NCBI GenBank assembly: GCA_003255065.1
Contig: QAOA01000580.1
Span: forward strand, 1,094,556-1,158,555
Length of the DNA stretch: 64,000 nucleotides
Reading direction: 5' to 3'
Source: Cercis canadensis
Taxonomy: Eukaryota > Streptophyta > Magnoliopsida > Fabales > Fabaceae
Position numbers and translations under genes: made by a program. Shown here in pieces: positions 18,410 to 37,167 of this stretch. Within the stretch, counting starts at the first letter, position 1. Every line of letters begins with the position of its first letter. The notes beneath the pieces were generated by a model, which was given only the letters and a program-made list of their open reading frames with translations, was not told the DNA's origin and did not search any database.

Positions 18410-19743
18410 CTGAGAGATAAAGTAGAGATTGGAAACAAGGGCAGACTGAAGAATAATTGGCATGTTAAGAGGTATAAAACAGTTTAATTGGATAAGAACC
18501 CTGATGGCCGCGGGCATTCTTTGATTTTACAGGGAAAACCACACGGAAACCTTGGAAGTATATCACAATTAGGAAGATCAAAACAGTAGCAAGCAGATTT
18601 GTCACATTGGGAAGATTCTGCCAATAAAATGCCTCACGAAGAGCACGGACCTTGTCTGTTCTAGTTATCAATAAATGGAATAGAGCAATAACAGCACCCT
18701 CAAATTCTGCTCCCCGACCACTGTTAATGGTGGTGGGACTAAATGCCTTCCAAATAATGTTTTCACTGCAAATGATAGAACTCCTTTTAGTTTTACACTA
18801 GAAGTTCACATACTCTAGTCAATAGTTGGTATAAGACAATAAAGCTCTTATAACTCAATGCTTGGAATAATATTAATAGACAATCAAGAAAATAGAAGGC
18901 TACAAAACTTACCAGATATTGGTCGCTATGAATAGGGAAATTCCAGACCCCATACCATATCCTTTCTGGAGAAGCTCATATAAGCATATCACAATGATAC
19001 CAGCAAAGCACAGCTGAATGATGATGAGGATGGCATTTCCTACTCCAAGTTGGCCCACACTACCATACATTCCAGAAAGAACATAAGCAACGACCTCTCC
19101 AATAGCTATCAAGATGCCAAGTAGCTTCTGTGCTCCATTTTTGCAAAAGAAAAAAAAATTATAGATGAGGTCAAACCAAAATTTGACACAGTAGAGTGCT
19201 TTGCAAAACCTCAATTAAGAAAATATAGTACAAAAGGTGAATAATTGACAACCATAAGAGAATACAGAACATGCTAAATAAATTTTCTACACCATAAAAC
19301 GAAATAGTATATGATAATTTGACAACCAGAGATGCAACAGGCTGAGATTATTGAGGGGAAAAAGGAATATGTACAAGATAAATAAAGAAATATACTTACA
19401 AGAGGGGACGATCCTCACCTACATTGTTCTCCACTTCAATGATTTTTGATCCAGCTAGAAGTTGCATAACCAGTCCAGAAGTCACAATTGGGGTGATTCC
19501 AAGCTCCATAACTGTTCCACGGTTTGAAGCAAGGATAACCCGCATCCAGTAGAATGGATCTGCACCTGTAGTTGACTGTATTCCATACAGAGGGAGCTGA
19601 CTACAAACCAGGAAAATGAAAAGAGAAATCACAGTATATATGACCTTTCCCCTAAATGGGATTTTGCTGTCAGCAGTCTGAACTTTTGGCAGAAATGAGA
19701 GAAACGGTCTAACAAGGTGAAGCACTCTAAATCCACCTCTCAT
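18410..19743 (-). pseudogene. SEC61A: SEC61-alpha translocon subunit, truncated pseudogene
   Basis: Three exons on minus: 19400-19743 (starting [17 protein letters not shown]), about 18913-19142 ([15 protein letters not shown] onward) and 18410-18765 ([16 protein letters not shown] to LYFISQ). They cover roughly the first 60 percent of the ER protein-conducting channel subunit. The acceptor before the second exon reads GCAA instead of GCAG. A one-base gain in the third exon creates a stop after LFYTS, just before NMPIILQ. All later exons are absent from the window. Protein similarity is otherwise very high, so the copy is young. An untranslated leader with an intron probably extends toward 20900. 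The functional gene must lie elsewhere. Confidence 0.85.
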
Positions 19744-21466
19744 CTTATCAAACTACACTAATCCAACCTGCACCATATAAAGTACACCTCAGCATCCAAA
19801 TAACAATTGCATTTGCACCAAATAAATGAATTCGAGGTTGGGGGTAGGGGGAGCTGGAGAAGCAGGACAAAGTTGCACAATAAAATCTCATCCTAGACCT
19901 AGAAAGTCCAAGTTTTGTTATTGTTTTGACTTTTAGAACCCGAGAGAGAGGAAACAATGACTTTAATCCCTCATCTCCTCACCAATCCCCAAACAAAAAT
20001 GAATAAGGTTCACTTCTAATTCTGCAGAATGTTCCTAAATGTAACTATTGTCATCTCTGCTAGCAAGCCATGTGCATCTATTAATTAGATGATGTCTAAT
20101 GCTCCATATAAATTAAAACTACCAATTCACTGCAAATCCACAAGGAAAATGAATGACGAGTTTTCAATGATTCAGCACTTTTGGCTACAATAGGAAAGAC
20201 ATATTTATACTGAGTATCCAACACAATGTGGCAAATTAGCTTTAAGTAATTGATGCCTTCCGCAAAGGTGTTATCAGGAAGAAAAAAATCTTCATTGATC
20301 ACCATTAAATCAATCAGATATCCACAGAAATTTTAGACTCCGCCCACATTCAACATGAAAAAATATCCATCAAGTAAATCTTACTAAGCAACACCAGTTC
20401 ATGCATATCATGTAAGTATGGCTCATACATGTGTTAACAGCGAAAATTCGTACTAACAATATGGAAGATCAAAAACAAAAACGTCATCAACATGATCGCA
20501 TATACAACCATAAAATCCGAATCCCAGGCCACCCATCGATACGATTCCCACATAAAATGCATACAAACAACAGTTTCACAGTGTTCCCCAACACAAGCAT
20601 GCATATGCATAGCTTAAAACCGGAAATGCATAAGAAAATAAGACAAAACAAACAGAGATCGGAAGAAAAATAAGAAATCCGTATCAAAACATCAGATCTG
20701 AAAATTTTCAAAATCAAATCAAAGTGAGAGAAAATTACCGAAGCTAAAAGCACGTATTCTAGATTTGAAAGTTTATGCAGAACAACCAAGAGATTGATTC
20801 TGATTCAGAATCTGAGAGCTAGAGAAGCTCAATGCTCCATTTGATATCAAAGAGGGGACCGTGTGGAAGGGTTTCTTTCCTTCTTCCCTCAGACTCTGAA
20901 AGTGAGGGTGGTTTTCTTCCAGAGAGGCTCATGATCATTGGACAGAACGACACTGTATTGAGAGGGTTTTAGGGTTGGGATAGTCCTCCATGCTACTACA
21001 GCTCTCTCTTCTTGCATGGTTTTGAATGGAAAACTTGAAATGTGAGAGTAGGTAGTTGCAGAGGCAGAAATAGAGAGAGAGAGATAGTTACGAAGAGTCA
21101 TTTGTTGAGCAAAAGCCATATATGCGAAAACCGGAAAAGTGTTTACTAGCGGCGTGCTTCATCACGGCGTCGTCAGTTCACCACCGGCGACGTCCCTTCC
21201 TCACCACATCCTTGAACACGATAGACAAAATAATTCAATTTAGGGAATTAAATCATGCACATCGGGAAGAATTTATGGAGTTATTTGTATTTTTTATTAA
21301 TTATTGGGTTAAATTTACAAAATTTATTTAAATTAGTATTTCTAGTGGCTATTAAATTGAATAAACGGTGGAAATTGTAATATTTGTCTCTGATAGTTTA
21401 GATGCTTGTCACATTAAGTGTAATATGATATACTTACATAATATTATAGAATCCACGATTAATCTA

Positions 21467-22013
21467 TGCACAACTGATTCGAAGTTTCGCATCACAGTTT
21501 GTGGAACATTGAACCCGAGTACATTTTGGCGGAATCAGGATTAGGTTTGTGGAACATTGACTTTGAGATTAATTCCTTATACAGTTTTAGTAATATAAAA
21601 GCAGTGGGTAGTAAACTAATTGGTTTTGGCTTCGTCTTAATTCAACTGTAGCTTTCATTTAAATTCCGTTCCAAGAATAGTCCTCGATCTCTCACTCTCA
21701 CTCTCATGTTACCTCCAAAAAGTCTTCATCTTTGGTTTTAATTTACGCTCATTTGAATCCGTCATACATAGCTTAACTGCAATTTCTTGCCTTCTTCTCA
21801 TATTAACTTAACACTGTTTGCCTAATTTTAATACTATAATAGAATTCCATATAAATATTATTCAGAATTAAAAATCTTCATTTACTGATTTTTTCTTTTT
21901 CTTCAGGATGAAGCTTATAATCATCTATAGAATAAAAAGAAAACTGATATGGAAGTTAACTCCAAGGACCATTGACTTCATTTAGAAAAACTACTGGAAA
22001 TTATATAGAATAA
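21467..22013 (+). repeat. End of duplication unit 1
   Basis: Matches 30018-30630, the region just upstream of subtilase gene C. In unit 1 it is followed not by gene C but by the start of unit 2. It carries no exon that I can support. Confidence 0.8.
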
Positions 22014-22530
22014 GCTAACGTGCAAGGAGGTCCTTTCTGTATTAAGCTGAGTGATAGAAATAACTTGTTGTCAGGAATAGCACGATTTGAAAAAATCCTA
22101 AACTACTTATGTTAGCGGTGAAATCATTCGCACACAAAACTATCCTGATGCATCTTCAAGTTTTCTTCCTTCTGTAACACTGTCACAGACTTAAAAATGA
22201 AAAAAGAAGAAATCTAATCTAACAGTTCATAATTCATGTAGCTTATGAGCATTATCAATTTTAAGTGATGTCTTGAGTCTTGACCAAGCAAACAAGATAT
22301 GAAGATATATTTCAAGATCATGGGAGATTCCTACCCTTGAGTCCTTGACCATACCCATACCATGGCCATAGGACTCCTAATTAGACAGGGCACTGAAAGA
22401 TTGAGATTGAGTGGTTCAGTGGAGGACTCACTTTGTGTTTGGGGCCAAAGAAAATGGAAGGCAAATATTTGCTTTTTCATTTTTCTGGTCCCTGCTCCCT
22501 GGTGTTGTGGGAATTGGTTTTGCTGCTTAT

Positions 22531-23116
22531 TCATTCATTTAAGATGACTATGAGGAGTCTATTGTCTATAGCGATGTGATAGATTATCGTATAAGATAAG
22601 ATACATCCATATTTAAGTCAAGTCAATAGAATATAGACTTTGGCATTGTTGCTTGTTTATTGCAATCAATAGTATGTCTTTATCTCATTAATTAATAAAG
22701 GATTGAAATTTTTTGCCTACCAGTACCTATTCTTGTCAATAAGGTTAAAAAGTCTTCGAAGTTTCTTTCTAGCTTTCTTTAAAGCCCCATCAGTGTGTGA
22801 CAGTGTAAGTCAATCACTATTATTATCTTAAGGCTATCTATATATTTATATCAAAACAATTGCTAACCAAGGTGTATATGAATAAATTAAACTACAAACA
22901 TATACACAACAAAATTAATTTAAAGATCTTCCAAAAAGTTTGAAATATCACATGCTAAATAATTTAGCTCTGATAAAAATAAAAACACAAAATTTATATT
23001 GATTTAACAAAAAAATCATAATAGATTCAAGATAGAAAAAGAAAAGGAAAGGAAGAGGATTCTTTTTTAACCAAATTTTATTTTCTTTATTCGGGAAAAA
23101 CATGGAAATAAAATAT
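22531..23116. other. Intergenic in unit 2
   Basis: AT-rich DNA with no counterpart in unit 1 and no exon-like signal. Nothing recognised. Confidence 0.5.
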
Positions 23117-23316
23117 GCTTCTGGTTTCCCCTAATCAACAATAATTTCAATTGTGTCCAGGGGTGTAGTGCACATGGTTGAACGACTGAAGATCCATGTT
23201 CAAGTCACTACAAAACAAATTGCTCTAGCTATTGGACAAGACCTTTCTGAACTTGTATTTTGTACTTTAATTTAAGGTTTAATTACAGAAGGTCCCATGC
23301 TAAAATTAAACGTTGG

Positions 23317-23681
23317 AAGGGCTAAACAGTGAAGATTTACTGATTATGATTATGAAGTAGTCTGGAAGCAGTACTTAAAGTAAACTTTGACCCTACAATC
23401 ACGAGGATTGAGAAGGGTAGACAAGCAAAAAGATCAAGAGCTTGGAGCTATACAACATTTTAGCCTGCTCATCATGGAACTGTACTGTCTTTAACTTAAA
23501 AGTATGATGTTACTTGCAAATTTTTTTCTTCACAATCGCATGAAGTAAAATATAAACTTGTCTATTATTGTCGTAGTTGCAAGGAAAAATAACATACAAA
23601 TAACATTACTCTTAATGTTATCACTAACTTTTGCCCATGTCACAGCCTTAGATGAAATGAAAAATCTTCATTTGTTTCTAN
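23317..23681 (+). promoter_or_regulatory. Truncated promoter copy of subtilase B
   Basis: Same promoter segment as at 6206, 7376 and 8211. It is cut at the N at 23682, before the TATA box. The sequence after the N corresponds to intron 2 of copy A (from about 9582), so the rest of the promoter plus exons 1 and 2 are missing, about 1 kb judged by copy A. Confidence 0.8.
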
Positions 23682-24329
23682 AACTAAGTTCCTGGCTCAA
23701 TAATTTAGTATGAAGTTCAATGCATGCTGTAAATGGAAAATATGCTCATAATATTATTTGGAAAATAAATGGAGAGAATTTGTATTGATTACTACTAAAA
23801 CAAATTGGTGAATTTCTTCATTATGAACCAAGTAGAATGGGAAAAAAAAAATTAATGTGTCTACAAATGCTCTGTTACTGTTATACACTGGCTTGTCAAA
23901 CAGTAACAGAATTTTGTGTTCTTGAATTGCTGTTTCCTTCCATGGTGTGAGTTAATATTGGTGAGTTTTCCATTTAGACTCAGCTGTAGGTTTTTTTTTG
24001 GTACAACTCAAAGCTGTAGGTTTGTTCAGTCAATTAATGGAAATATTTTATATTCAACTGATGGTCTACCATGTAGTGGCACTACGACTTTCCAAGTTGG
24101 ATTACTAGTTTCCTCACTACGCTTTGTGTGGAAACAGTGAAGTTAGGATCCGAAAAATGAGAAAACCACAGTATTACCAAGGAAAACTTGTTATTTTCTA
24201 CTTCTGCTTAAATGAAAGGAATATGAAAAGTAGCCAATGTTAGTGTCATTCTACAGCATCACAAAATTGAAATGCATCCTTCACTTGTTTGTCTCACCTT
24301 TTTTCTCTGACTTGTATCCATAATTTTAG

Positions 24330-27832
<3,503 letters not shown>

Positions 27833-28039
27833 TGGCAGGGTAGATGAATCTAAACTAGTCTTTCTATTTTCTACCTTGGAGTAGTTATTAATAAATGATG
27901 ACTGAAGTAATGATTATTGCCATGTATTTATCTGATCTGTACCTCAAAAGTTGCAAACTATAAATTTCTCTCTCTCTCTGTTTTTCTTTTACTTTAGGAT
28001 TTGTGCCATGACTATGAATCTTGATATTTGTATATACTG

Positions 28040-29055
28040 GTCACTTTGACTCCAATAATGTACTTCAAAAATTTATTTACGAATTTGAGATAATTTCAAA
28101 CTTAATTTCACAAATAATATATTTTTTTAAATATTCAAAAATAATAATAATAATAAAAAAAAAAAAAAACATTGTTGGTGGGTGTAGGATCCACCAAACA
28201 TGCCAAGGCTCCCGCGGCATGTAATCAAGGGACACACCGGAGCCTCACGGCACATCCCCACTTCTCTTCTTCAATGAGATTGCGTCTCCAATCCTTCCGT
28301 CTTTTTTATTCAAGTTTTCAAGTTTCAACTCTCTCTTTCTTTCTTTGTGAAACTCAAAATCTCCCATAGCCATTTTCTGCATAAATCTCCATTTTTAGTG
28401 TTAGATTTTGTTCTCCCTTTCATTTTTCTTCACATTGCTTCTTGAAGATTCAAACTTTCTCTTCGCCCACCGCCTACCCTTGGCTCTCAACCCTCAAAAC
28501 TCAAAACTCAAATTTGACTTGAACATTTCCCCATTTTTTACCTTCCCCTTTGACCCTTTTCCTTTAAATGCACACAGATACGAGTACACATTTGTAGTTT
28601 TTCACCCAAATTCATTCCCAAAACTGTACCTTTTTTGGTCCTCTAATAAATTTTATCTCTTTCCAAACACCCCAACAACACAGAAAAGAAGACAATGTTG
28701 AGCTCCACCCTCACCCAGTAGCCCCTTACGTTGTTTGCTTCATTCTCTTGATTCTTCTCTTAGAACAGATCTCGTACCTAAAGAAGAAGCGCTCCATACT
28801 GGTCCCTCTTTGGTTTTCCCCTTTTTGGGCAATGCAATCTCATTGAATAAGAAGTGGGACGCGCCGTGGGGTCCTTGGCATGTGTCCCTTGATTACACGC
28901 CGCGGGGCCCCCGGCGTGTCTGATGGGCTCCACACCCGTCAGCAGTATTTCTTTTTTTTGAATATTTAAAAAGTACATTATTTGTATAATTAAGTTTGAA
29001 ACTACCCTAGATCCGTAAATAAGATTTTGAAGTGTATTATTGGGGTCAAAGTGTC
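28040..29055. mobile_element. Non-autonomous Mutator-like element 3' of subtilase B
   Basis: A 1016-bp insert flanked by a 9-bp target duplication TATATACTG (28031-28039 and 29056-29064). Copy A has one such 9-mer (TATATGCTG, 14050-14058) and no insert. Imperfect terminal inverted repeats of about 220-245 bp are visible (28040-28283 against 28834-29055). They begin with the CACTTTGAC core and include the subterminal motif CTACCCTAGAT and a GC-rich inner part. The interior has no transposase. Confidence 0.9.
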
Positions 29056-29442
29056 TATATACTGCTGTGTAATTTACTCAATTTAAAAAAGAAACACGTT
29101 GGTATAGAATCAAACTCTTTAATATTTATTTCTTATAATTATCAACCATTACCATATTTATCAAAAGAAAACGAAAAAAGAATGCTCAGGTTTTAATCTA
29201 TGAAAAAAAAGACACAAGAATACTAAATGCACTTGTTTTTTAAGGAGATTCTTTATGCAGACTAAAATACTCTTAACATTAGATGATATATGTGATTATA
29301 ATGTATAAAATATGTGATTATTTAGTTTAGTATATGATTATCAACTTATTATATTTAAACATAAAATATAATAACCACATAAAGATATTTGATAATTTCT
29401 CAAAGTAAATTCTAATTGATATTTTGTTACTATCAATTAAAA

Positions 29443-29872
29443 NNNNNNNNNNNNNNNNNNNNNNNNNNNNNNNNNNNNNNNNNNNNNNNNNNNNNNNNNN
29501 NNNNNNNNNNNNNNNNNNNNNNNNNNNNNNNNNNNNNNNNNNNNNNNNNNNNNNNNNNNNNNNNNNNNNNNNNNNNNNNNNNNNNNNNNNNNNNNNNNNN
29601 NNNNNNNNNNNNNNNNNNNNNNNNNNNNNNNNNNNNNNNNNNNNNNNNNNNNNNNNNNNNNNNNNNNNNNNNNNNNNNNNNNNNNNNNNNNNNNNNNNNN
29701 NNNNNNNNNNNNNNNNNNNNNNNNNNNNNNNNNNNNNNNNNNNNNNNNNNNNNNNNNNNNNNNNNNNNNNNNNNNNNNNNNNNNNNNNNNNNNNNNNNNN
29801 NNNNNNNNNNNNNNNNNNNNNNNNNNNNNNNNNNNNNNNNNNNNNNNNNNNNNNNNNNNNNNNNNNNNNNNN
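29443..29872. other. Assembly gap (430 Ns)
   Basis: Run of N. By comparison with unit 1 (about 14305-14820) it should contain AT-rich spacer only. Confidence 0.99.
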
Positions 29873-30748
29873 GGGTTAACAAAGATTAACATAATAAGCA
29901 ACAATTCATATTAAAAAAAAAAGGAAAAACATAATAAGCAACAATGTTTTGAAACTCTTCTAAAATGAAATACATATTTAATTATAGTAATATCCATATC
30001 GAATGATTATTAATCTATGCACAACTAATTCGAAGTTTGGCATCACAGTTTCTTTCTCCTTATCTTTTTGTAATCATACTATATATATATTAAAACTTAC
30101 ACGATAAATGGTAATCGAGTAACAATTGAAGAATCCGAGTACATTTTGGCGGAATCAGGATTAGGTTTGTGGAACATTGACTTTGAGATTTCCTTATACA
30201 GTGTTAGTAATATAAAAGCAGTGGGTAGTAAACTAATTGGGTTTGGCTTCGTCTTCAACCGTTGCTTTCATTTAAATTCCGTTCCAAGAATAGTCCTCGA
30301 TCTCTCACTCTCACTGTCATGTTACCTCCAAAAAGTCTTCATCTTTGGTTTTAATTTACGCTCATTTGAATCCGTCATACATAGCTTAACTTCAATTTCT
30401 TGCCTTCTTCTCATATTAAGTTAACACTGCTTGCCTAATTTTAATACTATAATAGAATTCCATATAAATATTATTCAGAAATAAAAATCTTCATTTACTG
30501 ACTTTTTCTTTTTCTTCAGGATGAAGCTTATAAACATTTATAGAATAAAAAGAAAACTGATATGGAAGTTGACTCTGAGGACCATTGACTTCATTTAGAA
30601 AAACTACTGGAAATTATATAGAATAATTTGAATAAACAAGCTATATGCAGAGAGCATTTTCTTCTGCAAGACTACATATACACAGCCTTCAAATTTGCTT
30701 ATATGAGCATCCATTTTGCTATTACTGAGTTTTCAGCTAACCTCTTCA

Positions 30749-34418
<3,670 letters not shown>

Positions 34419-36430
34419 CAGTACAGATTTATATGGAGGAGGAAATAATTCACTTTAAATTTGTATTTGTTTGAACAAAGCACTGATGCAAAATGTGGGA
34501 AAAAAATGTAAACTGTGATATTTGCTTTTTAAATTGTGTACTCTGAAATAAAGAAGGAATATAGTAATGAAAGATTTACCAAAGAAAAATGTATTAAATG
34601 AGTAATGCTATTAAACCCGAAGGATTTCAAAGAAAGTTCACACCAAACGATTTGCCATGCCATTTGGATCTCCAGTCTCCACATCACTTGCCAGTTTCAT
34701 TATCCAAAGAATATAGTCAAAAACTCAAAATATTTGTAATAAAGAAAGGGCAATGCTTCTTTAAAAAAAAAAAAAATTCAGTTTGTTTCTTTACATATTG
34801 TGTAAAATGTCTAAAATATTTATTGGTGTTATTCGGTTATTTTGTTAACATATGTAATTATTTTTTAGTGTTATGTGTGATTATTTTTTTATGTTATGTA
34901 ATTGTTTTATTTATATATATGATTATTGTATTTAAAAATAAACAGAATAATTATATAACACTAAAAAATATTTTATATAATATAAAAGAAACCGATTAAA
35001 CTTTTAAAATTAAACAATAATTTTCTCAAAATATTTGCATGAAACGAAATTTTCATTTCATCACACGAGGTAGATGTGATTCTTTCGTGCAAATCTCATT
35101 GCTGCTACCAACCAAAAAGTACAGCATCTAAGACTAGATACATATATGTTTTATGGGGAAAAAGAAAACATATATGTTTATTTTCAAGAAAATAGTTTAT
35201 GGGAGACAGAACTGTAACAGTAACCACATAATGAAATGATAATTGTTTTTTCAAAGAAAAGCAAAAAAATTAAAACTCTGGTTGCATGTTGAACATAAAT
35301 GACCTAGAAGATAGGGTAGAATATAGATGTATTCTTATAATAGTTTCTTATATGAAGTATCATACACTAGGCATGTATGTCTTATTAGGCATGGCAACCC
35401 TAATTGTAGTTTGATACGTGGCTGTCTCGTTCTCGTACATGGAAGCTCCTTTCGTAGATTTGTTCCCATTAAATTAAACGCCACCACTAACTTAATTTCA
35501 TTTCTGCCTAAGACCATAATTGCAACCAAAGCCATAATAATAAAGTTATAAGACGCTAAAACAGCATATGAACGAGACTTTATATATGAACTTAGGGTAA
35601 TGTTACAATACATAATGCTATTCAACTAACCAAAAAAAATGCAAGAGAAAATATTTCTCACAAGGTATTTTTTTAAAAAAATTTGAGATATATCAAAAAA
35701 AGAAAAAAGTTAGACACAAGCACACAAAATACAACTAGTTCAGAGATATCTAAAAAAGGTTCAGGTCTCAAGTTTGAATTTTCATATCCCATATCTATAA
35801 CTAAAAAATTTAACTCTATTTATTTAATGACCAAAAACATCTCTAGCTTTAGCTAAGAAAAAAAGTTTAACATCTTTACTTTCTCTATTATATTATTAGT
35901 CTAATTAATATAGTAATTAGTAACTACCAATTTATAGTTTGGGAGAGTTAGATCTCTGAAGTCTAAAGTAGCAGATACATACATAAAAAATAAAATAAAA
36001 TAAAAAGATATGACGAGGAGGTTGAAGTGAGGGAAAACAAGAAGAAGAAAAATTGAAAGAAAAAGAAGTCGTAGAAGTGGAAAAAAGGCAACATAGAAGC
36101 TAGTTGACAGAAAAAGTCGCCATGAAATTCAGTGTGTTAAGCTGGGATTTTTCGGCTTTAAATTTCGTGCAATTTAAAAGCGATGGTTTCCAGTACCATA
36201 AATTTTGTGCTACTTATGAAGGAGGCATGAAAACGTAAAATAAGTGTTAAATTCAATTTAAGCAGTGTTTTTCACTTAACCGTTATGTAGCTACAACATA
36301 ATGCTTAGCGGAAACTTACCAGTTACCATAAAGTCTGCCCTCTGTCTCTCCAATATATAAAATAGGGTATTTCATCCTATAGAGCAACTCATAGAATCAC
36401 ACTTAATTAGCTTCTACAATTTATATATAC
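34419..36430. other. Intergenic 3' of subtilase C
   Basis: 3' UTR of gene C followed by AT-rich spacer. A short TATATAAAATAG motif near 36353 could serve the remnant at 36431. No other gene recognised. Confidence 0.5.
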
Positions 36431-37167
36431 ATGGCTCTCTATCTTCCATGTTTATTTCTGTCACTACTACTAATCTTCGCCAACCAACCAAAAGCCATTA
36501 ATAATGGCCATAAGGTGAATACAATTTTGATCACTGCCCTCTCTCTCTCTTTTTCTTCTATTAACAATAATACATAAGGCCCTTCTGTGTCTTGATTTAG
36601 ATATACATTGTGGCCGTTGAGTCTTGCTCTGGTGGAAAACATGCAACAAAGGCACGTTATTTGAGCCTTCTACAGAAAGTTATTGGGACCAGGTAAACTA
36701 TATATCACACATGTGATAAAAAATGTCATTGCCCATAAACTTAAGCTTCCTTCTCTCGTAAATTTTGCATATCTATTATTACAATGTGATTGCCATGTGG
36801 AAGGAGCAAGGCCACTCATGCGCTGGTTTACGCGCGCGTATGAACAAGCTTTCTGTGGATTTGCAGCCTGGCTCACTCCAAAACAAGAAGCAAAATTAGC
36901 CAGTAAGATTTCTTTTATACTTTTTTTTTTTGGCCTTCTTTCTAGTAATAATTCGTTGTCTCAGTCCATTTACTTCCAATGATATTTGGATCTTTTGTAA
37001 ATTCAAAAACCTACTGCTTTAATTAGATTCACAAAACAATTAAATTAGGAAAATTAACATAATAAAGAATTCTTATGCGAACATTACTTGCAGAAACGGA
37101 CGGTGTCGTTTCAGTTTATCCAAGCAGAACCCTTCATCCCGATACCCATATATGGACGGCAAAATGA
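36431..37167 (+). pseudogene. Propeptide-only subtilase remnant or standalone I9 protein
   Basis: Four exons with the family's intron phases: 36431-36514 (signal peptide, MALYLPCLFLSLLLIFA), 36601-36692 (IYIVAVES to VIGT), 36811-36902 (MRWFTRAYEQAFCGFAAWLT) and 37094-37167 (TDGVVSVYPSRTLHPDTHIW). A stop ends the frame at 113 codons, at the usual propeptide cleavage region. Just downstream, 37190-37228 resembles the NDQGLG part of exon 4 without the catalytic Asp segment, so this is a gene cut down by deletion. The third exon's acceptor (GAGCAAG|G) lacks a pyrimidine tract and is weak. The remaining frame would still encode a secreted I9 domain. Free I9-domain proteins are known subtilase inhibitors in plants and fungi, so a residual function cannot be excluded. 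A decayed pseudogene is more likely. Confidence 0.7.

Larger units (their letters stand above)
14974..21457. mobile_element. 6.5-kb inserted block carrying two gene fragments
   Basis: In unit 2 the sequence runs without a break through a single ATTAATCTA (30009-30017). In unit 1 that 9-mer occurs at 14965-14973 and again at 21458-21466, with this block between them. The block holds R3H/SUZ exons on plus and SEC61-alpha exons on minus, both decayed. Its ends show only weak inverted similarity (about 7 of 12 positions), so it lacks clear terminal repeats. A 9-bp target duplication is the norm for Mutator-like elements, and a non-TIR Pack-MULE is one possibility. Repair of a staggered break with captured DNA is another. 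Confidence 0.6.

Noticed and set aside
20889-21119. 76-codon minus frame upstream of the SEC61 pseudogene
   Set aside because: Does not resemble SEC61 and lies in what looks like its untranslated leader.
29416-29904. Open frames spanning the N run
   Set aside because: Made only of undetermined residues; the same holds for 55958-56525.
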